DNA from: Enterocloster bolteae
GTDB lineage: Bacteria; Bacillota; Clostridia; Lachnospirales; Lachnospiraceae
Direction of reading: 5' to 3'
Length of the DNA stretch: 64,000 nucleotides
NCBI RefSeq assembly: GCF_002234575.2
Contig: NZ_CP022464.2
Location: forward strand, 4,464,001 to 4,528,000
Below the pieces are notes generated by a model that worked only from the letters and a program-made list of their open reading frames with translations, had not been told where the DNA came from and did not search any database. Position 1 is the stretch's first letter. Every line of letters starts with the position of its first letter. Both the position numbers and the translations under genes were made by a program. This document shows positions 33,940 to 42,809 of the stretch, in pieces.

Positions 33940-34815
33940 CTAAATATCCTTACAGCAGACCAACAGGCCGCTAAGGAACTTTCTGACCCTCACGTTGCCG
34001 TGTCCGTCGCTCTTTCCTCTGATATAGCTCATCTCCCGTTTAATCTGTTCCAGACTGTATAGCCTGGCTCCATACTCGTTAAACACAGGATCTGCATAAT
34101 CATCCATTCCTCTGTATGCCAGATTCGCCATACCCACAGAGGCCGCGCGCCGTATGCGCTGCTCCACACTCTTGGAATTCTGTCCCATCCTGCTGCACAG
34201 CTCACGTACCGTGATGTCTCTTATGTCCAGGTCCTCCTCAATCAGATAGCGGACAATCCGTATAATATCCTTGCTTCCCGCCTCGCTGAGTATACCTATT
34301 TCCTGTAAGATGCTCTTTAAGCGCCGTATGGACTGGTTATAATCTGTTTCCAGTTCCTCGGGCTGCATCTTTCGTACCCGCACATTTGATTCCCATGAAA
34401 ATGCCCCGGCGGAAAAATCATTCCTGGCCTTGACAATCATCCACTGCATGGCCCTGGACATCTCCATATTGTGCAGCACGTTTCTAACTTCTATCTCATT
34501 GAACGGTTTATGTATCAAAAGCTCAGCGCCTTTTTCATAAGCCATCCTGATAATATCCATATCATTGACATGCGAAAGGATAACAACCGATGTCTGGGGC
34601 AGTACCTCCCTGATTTTCTGTATGTAAGCAATGGTTTTGGGTGCGGAAAGGGTAAGGTCTGCCAGAATCATATCCGGGCACATCTCCTGGAGCTCCAGAT
34701 AGGCTTCCTCCCATCTGGATGCAATGCCGGCAACAGTTCCCATACCGCCATCTTCAATCATTGTTTTCAGTTCTGTCCGCGAATTCCTGTCGCAGTCCAC
34801 AATATAGATTCTCAT
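33940..34815 (-). CDS. Orphan response regulator with YcbB-type output domain
   Basis: A 291-residue two-component regulator. The receiver has the acidic pocket near residue 8, phosphorylatable Asp53 in DMILADLTL and the conserved lysine in LIHKPF. The C-terminal half (LKSILQEIGILSEAGSKDIIRIVRYLIEED ... VRELCSRMGQNSKSVEQRIRRAASVG) resembles the YcbB/GlnL DNA-binding domain. No histidine kinase is near. It begins one base after the stop of the YkvI-type transporter, so the two are co-transcribed and it may control transport or the whole locus. It has no homology to the TetR regulator of the same locus. Confidence 0.8.
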   Translation of the reverse strand: MRIYIVDCDRNSRTELKTMIEDGGMGTVAGIASRWEEAYLELQEMCPDMILADLTLSAPKTIAYIQKIREVLPQTSVVILSHVNDMDIIRMAYEKGAELLIHKPFNEIEVRNVLHNMEMSRAMQWMIVKARNDFSAGAFSWESNVRVRKMQPEELETDYNQSIRRLKSILQEIGILSEAGSKDIIRIVRYLIEEDLDIRDITVRELCSRMGQNSKSVEQRIRRAASVGMANLAYRGMDDYADPVFNEYGARLYSLEQIKREMSYIRGKSDGHGNVRVRKFLSGLLVCCKDI

Positions 34816-34816
34816 C

Positions 34817-35953
34817 CTATTTCTTCTTTAAGAATACATCCTTAATATTTTTCCATAACATGAACAGTATCAGTACTGCGCCCACATATCCGTTGAGCAC
34901 GTAAATGATGTTAACCAGGACCCTGAAAGGAAGGAAGAGTCCTACAATCAGTCCAATTACTCCCAGTGCAACCGTGAGGATCTTAAACTGGCTGGTTCCC
35001 TCTTTTGCGAACCTGCCGCATGGATTATACAGAAGCGGCACTGCTGTTGTATAAATACCTGCAAATACCACGACTGCAAAGAAGGATGCAAAAGGCTTCC
35101 AGATGCGCTCTGCCAGGATCAGATTGGGGATGTCTGCATTCCATACGAAGATGCCTGTATTTCCCAGACCTGCTGTATTAATATTGGCAACCTGTGCCAG
35201 CATGATAAGGACAATGGCAACGCATACAGCGATGGTTCCGCCGTAGATGCCATACTCCACGTCTTTCTTTTTATTATTGGCTCCAAGCGCCGCCGTAAAA
35301 CTGGCAAACCACAGAAGCACGAATCCCGCATAGGACAGGGCGGATATCACCCAGTTAGGTCCTGCGTTCTTGATTGTCTCACTGCCCGCCTCGGCAAATG
35401 CACCTGTGCGGATAACTTCCAGTCCGGCTCCTACATTACCGGCATCCCTGAACAGGGTAACCACGCCGATACCGATACACAGTACAACGATAGCCGGGCC
35501 AACCACACCGATCTTGTCAACCAGTGAGTTAAGTCCCCCTACCACGGTAAGGATTGCCAGTGCTGTCAGAACCACGCCGCCTACCCAGGAAGGAAGGCCA
35601 TACTGCTGGTTCAGTGTAGAGGCAGCGCCTCCAACCATAACGAAAAATGACATGTAACAAAATATAGTAGAATAATAATCCATGAAGGTCCCAACGTATT
35701 TACCGCAGTAAAACTTATATACGTCATTTCCTTTTTCAAAGTGCTCCTCTGCTCCGGCCTTGGCAAAGTTGTAATTGTAGTAGATGAAGCAGACCGCAAA
35801 CAGTAACACCGTAAAAATTCCCTGCACCCCGTATGCAGTATAATACTGAATAATCTCCTGTCCTGTTGCAAACCCGGAACCAATGGTAAATGCGATGACT
35901 GCTCCGGCAAGTATAAGTACCCGTCCCCAGTTAACTTTCTTATCACTATCCAT
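34817..35953 (-). CDS. YkvI-family membrane transporter
   Basis: A 378-residue integral membrane protein of about ten segments with the LeuT-type amino-acid carrier look: the first helix VLILAGAVIAFTIGSGFATGQE has the unwound GSG motif. YkvI proteins are uncharacterised. Its place between component-B genes and a regulator suggests that it takes up the substrate, for example glycine, sarcosine or betaine; this is inference. The start at 35953 follows AGGAGAAGG; the longer frame lacks a site. That ribosome site is a 10-base perfect match to the anti-SD stretch of the two small RNAs at 10.1 and 14.7 kb. Confidence 0.82.
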   Translation of the reverse strand: MDSDKKVNWGRVLILAGAVIAFTIGSGFATGQEIIQYYTAYGVQGIFTVLLFAVCFIYYNYNFAKAGAEEHFEKGNDVYKFYCGKYVGTFMDYYSTIFCYMSFFVMVGGAASTLNQQYGLPSWVGGVVLTALAILTVVGGLNSLVDKIGVVGPAIVVLCIGIGVVTLFRDAGNVGAGLEVIRTGAFAEAGSETIKNAGPNWVISALSYAGFVLLWFASFTAALGANNKKKDVEYGIYGGTIAVCVAIVLIMLAQVANINTAGLGNTGIFVWNADIPNLILAERIWKPFASFFAVVVFAGIYTTAVPLLYNPCGRFAKEGTSQFKILTVALGVIGLIVGLFLPFRVLVNIIYVLNGYVGAVLILFMLWKNIKDVFLKKK

Positions 35954-36057
35954 ACGCCTTCTCCTATCCATGGTCTGATACAGCGCCGTAACGCTGTCCT
36001 AATTTATGCCGGCGCAGCGGGCAAGCTGCCTGCTGCGCCGGATTTGTCATTTCTGTA

Positions 36058-37368
36058 TTATTTCTCAAACACAGTCTGGCCATCAACCGGTGTCTGAAGT
36101 GCTTTGAGAGCTCTTCTGACCATGGATAAGCGGAGTTTGTAGCTGTCCTTCTCGCCCTGTGGCGGATCGCCCAGAGGATAAGGAATGCCTATACCAGGAA
36201 TAATACGGTTAGCGCCTATTGTCAGTGAAATCGGAACTACAGTAGCCATGTGAACTACCGGAATGCCGTATTTCTCGATACCCTTAACCATCGTTGCACC
36301 GCAACGAGTACAGGTACCTCAGGTAGAGACGAGGATAACCGCATCCACATGCTCATCAATAAACATCTGTCCAATCTCGCTGCCGAACTTGGCTGCAGAT
36401 GCAGTCGCAGTTCCGGTACCGGTAGTAGTGCAGAAATAGTTCACAAGCTCGCCGAACTCGCCTGCTTTTTCCAGTTCTCTTAATGCGTCTAACGGAACAA
36501 CCACATTAGGGTTGGCCATAGCAAACTGACGGTCATATCCGCCGTGGATGGTTGTAAATTCATCCGCTGACAGACGGTCCATACCGGTGATGTCATACTT
36601 GCCCCACTTGGTGGCGTTGGAGGACTCGATATGGTCAGGGTTACCGGTTGGAACGATACCGCCGGAGGTAACCACTGCAATCTTTGCGTGCTTGATATCC
36701 TTAACAGGCTCAGCAGGCGCAACTCTGTCAAATTTAGGCATAGGAAGGTCTGTGCCGTATTCCTCGCCTTTTAACTTCTTAACCAGCATCTCAAGGGCGC
36801 GCTCAGAACCTCTCTTCTCAGCGAAGTAGTTTACGCGGATTCCTCTCTCGATGTATCCTTCTTCCTTCGGCCCAAGGATTTCCTCGCCGGCCGCCATCTT
36901 CTTAATCAGAGCGGACATAACAGGAAGTACCTTTGGCATACCGGCTGCGGAGTTAGGTGTATCCACAATGATAAGGTCCTTGCGGAACATATCCACGCCA
37001 GGATTCTCGATATACATACCGGTGATAACCGGGATGCCCAGACGCTCTTCCACTGCCTTACAGATAGTACCGCAGGCAACGCCGTAACGTCCGGCATTGA
37101 ATGCAGGGCCTGCCACGAATACATCAGGCTCACATTTCTTTACCATCTCAATAATGGTATCGGTTGCAGCGTCCAGATTCTCTCCGAAATAGTTGTCACC
37201 GCAGATAATGGTTGATACGATTTCATAATCCTCTCCCAGTGCAGCCTTAAGTCCCATACCTGGTCCTACAACCCCTTCCCGAAGCTCAGGGGTATAGTCG
37301 GCTTTTTCTTCACCGCCGATTCCGGCAAAGAACTGGTTAATATAATGTACTATTTTATATTTAGCCAT
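36058..37368 (-). CDS. Glycine/sarcosine/betaine reductase component B, beta selenoprotein
   Basis: A 436-residue selenoprotein of the GrdB/GrdF/GrdH group. The frame passes TGA at codon 350 (36319-36321) in VILVST-U-GTCTRCGATMV, the family's selenocysteine site. Earlier blocks YINQFFAGIGGEEKAD, FVAGPAFNAGRYGVACG and VTSGGIVPTGNPDHI match. Component B binds the amino substrate through a Schiff base on the pyruvoyl group of its partner chain, and this subunit's selenocysteine cleaves the C-N bond. Which substrate (glycine, sarcosine, betaine) cannot be told by eye; absence of grdC/grdD and of a second component B nearby leans towards sarcosine or betaine. The gene follows its partner by about 23 bases. 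Confidence 0.93.
36292..36321 (-). promoter_or_regulatory. Putative bacterial SECIS hairpin of the component-B beta gene
   Basis: On the coding strand the TGA (36321-36319) is followed after 12 bases by CGTTGC-GGT-GCAACG, a perfect 6-bp stem with a GGU loop at 36306-36292. Position and size fit a SelB-binding bSECIS element. It also codes for RCGAT. Confidence 0.75.
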
Positions 37369-37391
37369 CTTTCCATCTCCTTTATTTTCGA

Positions 37392-38678
37392 TTAATAGCC
37401 TCTAGCTGCCAGCTTGTTGAAACCATTGGCAATGGTGGAGGCGATGATAATCTGAAGCTCTGCCTCAAAGCTGCCGTCCGGGTTCTTACAGCCGTCCCAG
37501 CCGCCAATCTGCATCTCGATGAAGTCCTGTGTTCCGATGACCTTATCCATGGCCGGGAACTGGAGTGTGGCATTACCCTGTCCGCAGGATGCCAGTGCGT
37601 CAGCTTCCTCGCACACGTCAGCCAGAGACTGGGACTTTCCGTCCTTGCCCGGGAACTCGTCGGTAATCAGAACTACCTTGGTTCCTGCGCGCTCTACCTT
37701 ACGGCAGTTCATCATCAGGTCAGTATCAGGATTGCCGTATCCCTCCTCGGTAATCAGCACACCGTCTAATCCCATCCAGTTGCACAGCTTGGCAACCATA
37801 TCGGAATGACGCTCTTTGTCTGCCAGGAATACGTTCTCGTTTGTCAGGATAACACCCATGAAGTTGATATCCTTGCCATGGTGCTTATAGCAGTCCTCAA
37901 TAACCGGATTGTGGAAATGATGGTATGTGGTAACCTTGTCACATGGCGCAACACAGTTACCGGAAACAATAGCGCCGTCCATGATTTCTGTTGGATACAT
38001 AAAGGTGGGGATAAACTGCTTTGCATCCACGCCGTAGTAATATGTATCATGCAGAAGTCCCTGTGACTGCAGCATATGGATGTAGCCTACCTTTGGAAGG
38101 TCCGGATACATAGCAGCCTGCTCGAAAATAGGCTTTGTCTCATAAGTAACAATTTCATCCGGCTCCAGCTCTCTTGCTGCCTCGCCTACATAAGTCGCTA
38201 CCTTTAAGCCTGCCATACGAGCAGCCTTCTCATATACATGAGTCTCCAGGCCGTCAGCCGGCTCCACTACAACGCAGAGGTTATAGGTCTGTGAAAATGG
38301 GCAGTAATCCGCAGCAGGGCCGCTCATGTCGATAACGCCCTCCTGGAATCCTACGATTTTACCAACAGTCACTACACAGCAGCCTTCCAGAGCGTGCGTT
38401 CTTCCGGTGCCCACCTGAGGACTTACCTTTCCGATCACGCCTGGGAAAATCTCTCCGCCGCTGACCTTAACCCTTGGCTCAATCACGTCCTTAACCGGTG
38501 TAATCCTAACGGACTCACCTGGCTTTGCAATGTCAACGTGGCAGCCGGTCAGCTTATCGTCTTCCAGCACAAGCTTTTCAACTTCCTCTTTGTTGACATA
38601 GAGCACTCCGTCTTTCACGTGAGTCTTGTCATCGAATCGGATATCTTTGATAAAGATTTTTCCCAATTCAAGCTTCAT
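37392..38678 (-). CDS. Glycine/sarcosine/betaine reductase component B, alpha/beta proprotein
   Basis: A 428-residue proprotein of the GrdE/GrdG/GrdI group. It cleaves itself at Cys242 in SGNCVAPCDKVT, giving a chain with an N-terminal pyruvoyl group that forms a Schiff base with the substrate amine. Opening MKLELGKIFIKDIRF and VIEPRVKVSGGEIFPGVIGKV are family features. The start at 38678 has GGAGG nine bases upstream; the longer open frame reaches into the operator region and is rejected. It leads the operon with its selenoprotein partner, the YkvI carrier and the response regulator. Confidence 0.94.
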   Translation of the reverse strand: MKLELGKIFIKDIRFDDKTHVKDGVLYVNKEEVEKLVLEDDKLTGCHVDIAKPGESVRITPVKDVIEPRVKVSGGEIFPGVIGKVSPQVGTGRTHALEGCCVVTVGKIVGFQEGVIDMSGPAADYCPFSQTYNLCVVVEPADGLETHVYEKAARMAGLKVATYVGEAARELEPDEIVTYETKPIFEQAAMYPDLPKVGYIHMLQSQGLLHDTYYYGVDAKQFIPTFMYPTEIMDGAIVSGNCVAPCDKVTTYHHFHNPVIEDCYKHHGKDINFMGVILTNENVFLADKERHSDMVAKLCNWMGLDGVLITEEGYGNPDTDLMMNCRKVERAGTKVVLITDEFPGKDGKSQSLADVCEEADALASCGQGNATLQFPAMDKVIGTQDFIEMQIGGWDGCKNPDGSFEAELQIIIASTIANGFNKLAARGY

Positions 38679-38813
38679 ATGAAATACCTCCACTTCTTTA
38701 TATTTTACTGCCTGATTGTCCATGATATTCCCATATATCCAACTTGGCAATCCTGACAGTACTCTTTCAGTTACAAAATTTGGGATTTGTGCAAAAATGA
38801 TACTTTAAATTAG

Positions 38814-38862
38814 TAATCGCGATAACTTATGTCTATAATATAACATATGTTATCGCGATAAT
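38814..38862. promoter_or_regulatory. Paired palindromic operators before the component-B operon
   Basis: Two copies of the element face each other: TAATCGCGATAACTTATG (38814-38831) and CATATGTTATCGCGATAA (38844-38861), the second containing the perfect 12-bp palindrome TTATCGCGATAA. AT-rich DNA with possible -10 sequences lies between them, so a bound protein would cover the promoter. The TetR-type gene directly upstream is the likely binder. Confidence 0.72.
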
Positions 38863-38955
38863 CAATGGAACTGTTGATACTTTTTGTTACTTCTTGTAGG
38901 AATCGACTTTTTCGTCAATTTGTTATAAATTTGTCATGTTTTTTGTGTATATTCA

Positions 38956-39636
38956 CTATTTAGGTGTAAAATCATAGGCATAGCACTGTGTGATTTCCTT
39001 ACTCTCCTGAATGAACTGGTTCACCAGCTCCGGAATCTCATCCTGGCTGATGCCGTGCTCCTGGACAAACTTAAAATATCCCAGAAACAGGGTACATATG
39101 ATATGGTTCAGCTTTTTAGCATTTTCCTCAGAAATCTTTCCCTCTGCCACCAGAAGCTTACATATATAATAGTCCCTCTGGTAATAGCTGGGTATCTCAA
39201 GCATCTCCTTGATGAAGGGGCTTACCTGTATGATGGCGTCCGGAAACATCTCATAATATTCCTTCAGGGCCTCTCCCAGGTCCCGGTTTATATTCCGGTA
39301 AAAAACAGCTTCAAAGGCCTGGGGCTTCTTAAATGCCTCTTTGGCATAGGAGCGCCATATACCGAAATGCACATCCCAGATATCATTCCACTCCTTTTCA
39401 CATTTTGACAAATCCAGGATATACTCGTTGAGCGCATCCAGCTGGGCATAAAATAAAAGCTCATCCAGATTCTGAAAATACCGGTACATACTGGCAGAAG
39501 AACATCCCAGTTCCGCCGCGATGCGCCGGATGCTGATGGCCTCCACTCCCTCCTTCTTTATGATCCTGCTGGCCTGAACCACATAATCCTTCCTGCTCAA
39601 ATCTTTAAAGTAGGATGTTCCCACATTCTTTTTCAT
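38956..39636 (-). CDS. TetR-family transcriptional regulator
   Basis: A 226-residue protein. The N-terminal helix-turn-helix region reads IIKKEGVEAISIRRIAAELGCSSASMYRYFQNLDELL, a clear TetR signature; the larger C-terminal part is a ligand domain without named family. It lies between grdX and the component-B operon on the same strand, upstream of two palindromic operators, and a further identical operator lies before trxA-grdA. It probably controls these units in response to a substrate or a product. GAGGA ribosome site. Confidence 0.88.
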   Translation of the reverse strand: MKKNVGTSYFKDLSRKDYVVQASRIIKKEGVEAISIRRIAAELGCSSASMYRYFQNLDELLFYAQLDALNEYILDLSKCEKEWNDIWDVHFGIWRSYAKEAFKKPQAFEAVFYRNINRDLGEALKEYYEMFPDAIIQVSPFIKEMLEIPSYYQRDYYICKLLVAEGKISEENAKKLNHIICTLFLGYFKFVQEHGISQDEIPELVNQFIQESKEITQCYAYDFTPK

Positions 39637-39666
39637 GACTTCCTCACATTCGGTTCCTTATTATCC

Positions 39667-40053
39667 CTATAATTTAGGGATTACATTCTCTATCATTGAC
39701 AAATCAATGGTCTTGTAATCGTAGGCAATCTTCTCGTCATACTTAGGCACCTTCTTAATGGCGGTCCACTTATTGAAGGCCTCTATGGCTTCCTCAATCA
39801 GACGGATATCCCCTGCATCACTTTTTCCGGTTTCACTGTATAAAAGGATGGTCCTATAGGGCGTCTGGTTGGGCTTTAAGCTGGATGCCTGGGGATGGGT
39901 CAGAAGCTTGTGGTTTGTATGAATCAAATCCCTGGTTTTTAACAGTACCTCCTCGTAAGTCTCCACCATAACCACCTGCTCTACGTTTTCTCCCCATTTT
40001 TCTGCTGCCCGGTCATTGTTGGTGACCAGAATACATTTACCTAAATCAAACAT
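39667..40053 (-). CDS. grdX: GrdX family protein
   Basis: A 128-residue protein of the GrdX family, found at the head of glycine-reductase operons and without a known biochemical role. Recognisable parts are ILVTNNDRAAEKWGENVEQVV, TYEEVLLKTRDLIHTNHKLLTHP, and KPNQTPYRTILLYSE. AGGAGGGG ribosome site. It precedes the TetR gene by about 30 bases and marks the upstream end of the locus. Confidence 0.88.
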   Translation of the reverse strand: MFDLGKCILVTNNDRAAEKWGENVEQVVMVETYEEVLLKTRDLIHTNHKLLTHPQASSLKPNQTPYRTILLYSETGKSDAGDIRLIEEAIEAFNKWTAIKKVPKYDEKIAYDYKTIDLSMIENVIPKL

Positions 40054-40202
40054 TGTATCCCCTCCTGGTTATTATTATTTGCTGATTTCTTTAACATCTC
40101 TTTAATATATTACATCAAATTACAAATTCCGTCAATTTATCCCGCGCACCATAAGCCTATGCTTTCCCAAATTATATATACAAAAATGTAATTCCTGTAA
40201 AA

Positions 40203-40247
40203 GGTGCTGCAAAGCCATCGAAATCCATCAATTGCTGTTGCAGCACC
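40203..40247 (-). terminator. Terminator of the PrsA-like gene
   Basis: GGTGCTGCAA / TTGCAGCACC perfect 10-bp arms 40-90 bases after the stop of the following gene on the minus strand. T-rich sequence follows on that strand. Confidence 0.6.
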
Positions 40248-40288
40248 CTGAGTCAAAGGCAATATTCTTATAGGTAGTTCCGTGAATA

Positions 40289-41299
40289 CTATTTACTGAA
40301 ATATCCGTGATACAGCTGGAAAAAATTGTCTGCCGTACAGCCCTCACCGCCGGAGAACTCCACCACATCCCCGGGCAGCTTCTTAAGCTTCACTATGTGC
40401 TCCTTTACATACGGCTCATAGATTCCCAGGAACGCCTTTGTCTTCTTCTCCTGGGCCAGCCTGCTCTTTCTGGCAGCCGTAGCCTCCTCGTCATAGGCAT
40501 TGACACACTTAAGGATATAATATCTTCCGCCCTGCTCCAGAATCCCGCTGACCTGGTCCTGCTCCAGCTCAAATGCAGCTCTTTCAAGGCCATCCATATC
40601 CTTTTTCCATTCCAGCGTCCTGTCTGTCCTGCTGTCCTTTGAATATTTGGCTGCAATAGCCCCAAAATCCGCTTTCTCTGCCTGGGCCAGGGCCAAAACA
40701 TTCTCTGCCTCAGCCCTTGAATCCAGCTCAATCTGCTGAATGCCTATGACCTTAGCCTCCGCGTCGCTGACTTCCGGATTCTCGTTTTTGGTCAGCTCTG
40801 CCACCAGCTTATCCGCACGGTAGTATTGGCAGTACAGGTCGTACACCTCATCCTCGGATACATCCATAAACCTGCGGTCCTGTTCCGACAGATTTCTGTA
40901 ATATTCCTGGGCCAGGGACTTAAGAGAATCCTTTTCCTGGCTTGTAAGCTCAATTCCCTGTTCGTCCGCCATCAAATTGGTGGCTGCCAGCTCAATCAGG
41001 AACTGCTCCACCTGGTCCATCAGCTTGTCCTCGAATGTATCACCGTTCTCGTCCGCTTTGACAGACCAGAGCTCACTGGTATATATATTCTGGTAACGGT
41101 TGCGCTCCGTAATGGCAATCACCATCATCTGCCCCTTGGTATACTCCTTGTCCACTGTCCTGGAGCCGGTTGTGGCAGCTGCCTTCCTTGAACATCCCGT
41201 CAAAACAGCCATCGCCAGGACGGCTGTCAGACACAGGCCCACGGCCCTTTTCCATCTCTTCCCCCGCACCTTGTATATCCTGCTTCTGTCCACTGTCAC
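40289..41299 (-). CDS. PrsA/SurA-type peptidyl-prolyl isomerase lipoprotein
   Basis: A 336-residue exported foldase. A basic N-terminus and hydrophobic stretch end in AVLTGCS, a lipobox. A long helical chaperone region follows, then a parvulin-like domain (about residues 185-275) with VIGIQQIELDSRAEAENVLAL, DFGAIAAKYSKDSRT and the variant GGRYYILKCVNAYDE. Parvulin's usual histidines are not all seen, so it may act mainly as a chaperone for secreted proteins. Start is GTG 41299, or GTG 41293 with better spacing from GAGGAG. A Cof phosphatase gene follows upstream by 7 bases. Confidence 0.82.
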   Translation of the reverse strand: MTVDRSRIYKVRGKRWKRAVGLCLTAVLAMAVLTGCSRKAAATTGSRTVDKEYTKGQMMVIAITERNRYQNIYTSELWSVKADENGDTFEDKLMDQVEQFLIELAATNLMADEQGIELTSQEKDSLKSLAQEYYRNLSEQDRRFMDVSEDEVYDLYCQYYRADKLVAELTKNENPEVSDAEAKVIGIQQIELDSRAEAENVLALAQAEKADFGAIAAKYSKDSRTDRTLEWKKDMDGLERAAFELEQDQVSGILEQGGRYYILKCVNAYDEEATAARKSRLAQEKKTKAFLGIYEPYVKEHIVKLKKLPGDVVEFSGGEGCTADNFFQLYHGYFSK

Positions 41300-41306
41300 A
41301 CTCCTC

Positions 41307-42092
41307 TCACAGCAGCCCTTTCAGTATCTTGAGGACTCCGCCCCGCACATTGCTGTCCGCCTGGAACCTGGCAGCCTTTCGCACCTCTTCCCTGGCATTG
41401 GCAACTGCAAAGCTGTAATAAGCCTGGTTGAGCATCTCTATATCGTTGAGCTGATCGCCAAAGGCCATGGTCTCCTCCATCTTAATGCCCAGGCTTTCCT
41501 GGATGGTGCGTACAGCCTTCCCCTTGTTCACATCCTTGGCCATACAGTCCATCCACATATCACCGGCGCAGGCCATCTTAGCCTGGTCCTTGAACTCATC
41601 ATATATGTCCCTGGTGGCTGCCTCGATTCCCTCCTTCTTATAAATGGAAATCTTCACACACGGCTCCTCCAGCTCCAGCACATCCTTTACCCGGATGACA
41701 TTAAACTTATAGCCGTTGGTCAGCCAGTCGCACAGGGTGTCGTCCTTAGAATCCAGATAATCCCCGTTCACGCCGGCATAGACCATCTCCAGTTCCGGAT
41801 GCATACGTACTTTGCGTATGATGCGGTGGGCCAGCTCACGCTCCATCGTATAGGCGTACAGGCATCTGCCATGGCATCCCACGTACGCCCCATTGTTGGC
41901 AACATAGAAAATCTTCTTCTTAACCGGTTCAAACGCGCTTTCCACACTGGCCCACGGGCGCCCGCTGGCAACCACAAACTGCATTCCCTTTTCACGAAGC
42001 TTCAGAATGATGTCAAATACTTCCGGATCCAAATCCGGGGATCCGTCCGGTACAAGGGTTCCATCTACATCCGATACTATAAGCTTAATCAT
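41307..42092 (-). CDS. Cof-type HAD hydrolase
   Basis: A 261-residue phosphatase of the HAD IIB subfamily. Motif I is DVDGTLVPDG, motif II is VVASGRPW, motif III/IV lysine and acidic residues in KGKAVRTIQESLG and AFGDQLNDIEML. Such enzymes remove phosphate from sugars or other small molecules; the substrate is unknown. The gene overlaps the end of maf by eight bases and shares an operon with it. Confidence 0.9.
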   Translation of the reverse strand: MIKLIVSDVDGTLVPDGSPDLDPEVFDIILKLREKGMQFVVASGRPWASVESAFEPVKKKIFYVANNGAYVGCHGRCLYAYTMERELAHRIIRKVRMHPELEMVYAGVNGDYLDSKDDTLCDWLTNGYKFNVIRVKDVLELEEPCVKISIYKKEGIEAATRDIYDEFKDQAKMACAGDMWMDCMAKDVNKGKAVRTIQESLGIKMEETMAFGDQLNDIEMLNQAYYSFAVANAREEVRKAARFQADSNVRGGVLKILKGLL

Positions 42093-42699
42093 CTTCCCTG
42101 TCCTCCAAAAGTCTTTTTATCTCCTGATAGAGACGTCCCACCGGCAGTCCCACCACGTTGGCGTAGTCCCCGTCTATTCCTTTTATATAAGCGGCAAACC
42201 TGCCCTGAATCCCGTAAGCCCCCGCCTTATCCAGGGGTTCCCCGCACTGGGCATATTCCTTCATTTCCCCGCAGGTCATGGGGTACACATGGACATCCGT
42301 GCGCTCCGCAAATGTAATCCCGTGGCACCTGTCCTCCCCCTGGCACAGAAGCACCGTCACACCGGTGTATACCTGGTGGGTCCTGCCCTGAATCTTCTCC
42401 AGCATCTCATAGGCCCTCATGGGGGTTCCCGGTTTACCCAGTATCTCATTTCCCACGGAAACCACTGTATCCGCCCCAATCACCATGGTACCCCCGGGAC
42501 ATCCCGACGCAACATCCTCTGCCTTCTGTCTGGACAGTTCCATGACCACCCTATCCGGCCTTTTCTCCCTGGTCTCCTCCTCCATCCGGCTGGGCCTGAT
42601 TTCAGGCTCCAGGCCAATCTGTGCCATCAGTTCCTTCCGTCTGGGAGACGCCGAGGCCAGCACGACCTGATATCCTCCCCAAGTCTGTCTCATATCCAT
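42085..42699 (-). CDS. maf: Maf nucleoside triphosphate pyrophosphatase
   Basis: A 204-residue pyrophosphatase that removes non-canonical or excess dTTP/UTP from the pool. Family motifs SASPRRKELMAQIG, GADTVVSVGNEILGKP, RTHQVYTGVTV and DKAGAYGIQGRFAAYI are all present. It overlaps the HAD gene, and the two probably clean up nucleotides. Ribosome site AAAGGAGA. Maf also affects septum formation in Bacillus, but that role cannot be read here. Confidence 0.93.
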   Translation of the reverse strand: MDMRQTWGGYQVVLASASPRRKELMAQIGLEPEIRPSRMEEETREKRPDRVVMELSRQKAEDVASGCPGGTMVIGADTVVSVGNEILGKPGTPMRAYEMLEKIQGRTHQVYTGVTVLLCQGEDRCHGITFAERTDVHVYPMTCGEMKEYAQCGEPLDKAGAYGIQGRFAAYIKGIDGDYANVVGLPVGRLYQEIKRLLEDREDD

Positions 42700-42755
42700 G
42701 TCTTTCTCCTTTATTCAATCCGTCACAAAACACCGGCGGGTCAGAACGACGAAAA

Positions 42756-42801
42756 GACTGCTGCATGTAGACCAATGGTAACAGCCACCTGCAGCAGCCT
42801 T
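42756..42801 (-). terminator. Terminator after the DUF1113 gene
   Basis: On the minus strand GGCTGCTGC pairs with GCAGCAGTC, followed by TTTTC. Loop of about 26 bases. It separates that gene from maf. Confidence 0.5.
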
Positions 42802-42809
42802 TCATCCAA

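Noticed and set aside
31733..36321. In-frame TGA codons in grdA, selD and the component-B beta gene as evidence of pseudogenes
   Set aside because: Each TGA falls at the known selenocysteine position and the frames on both sides are intact, with a SelD gene in the same locus.
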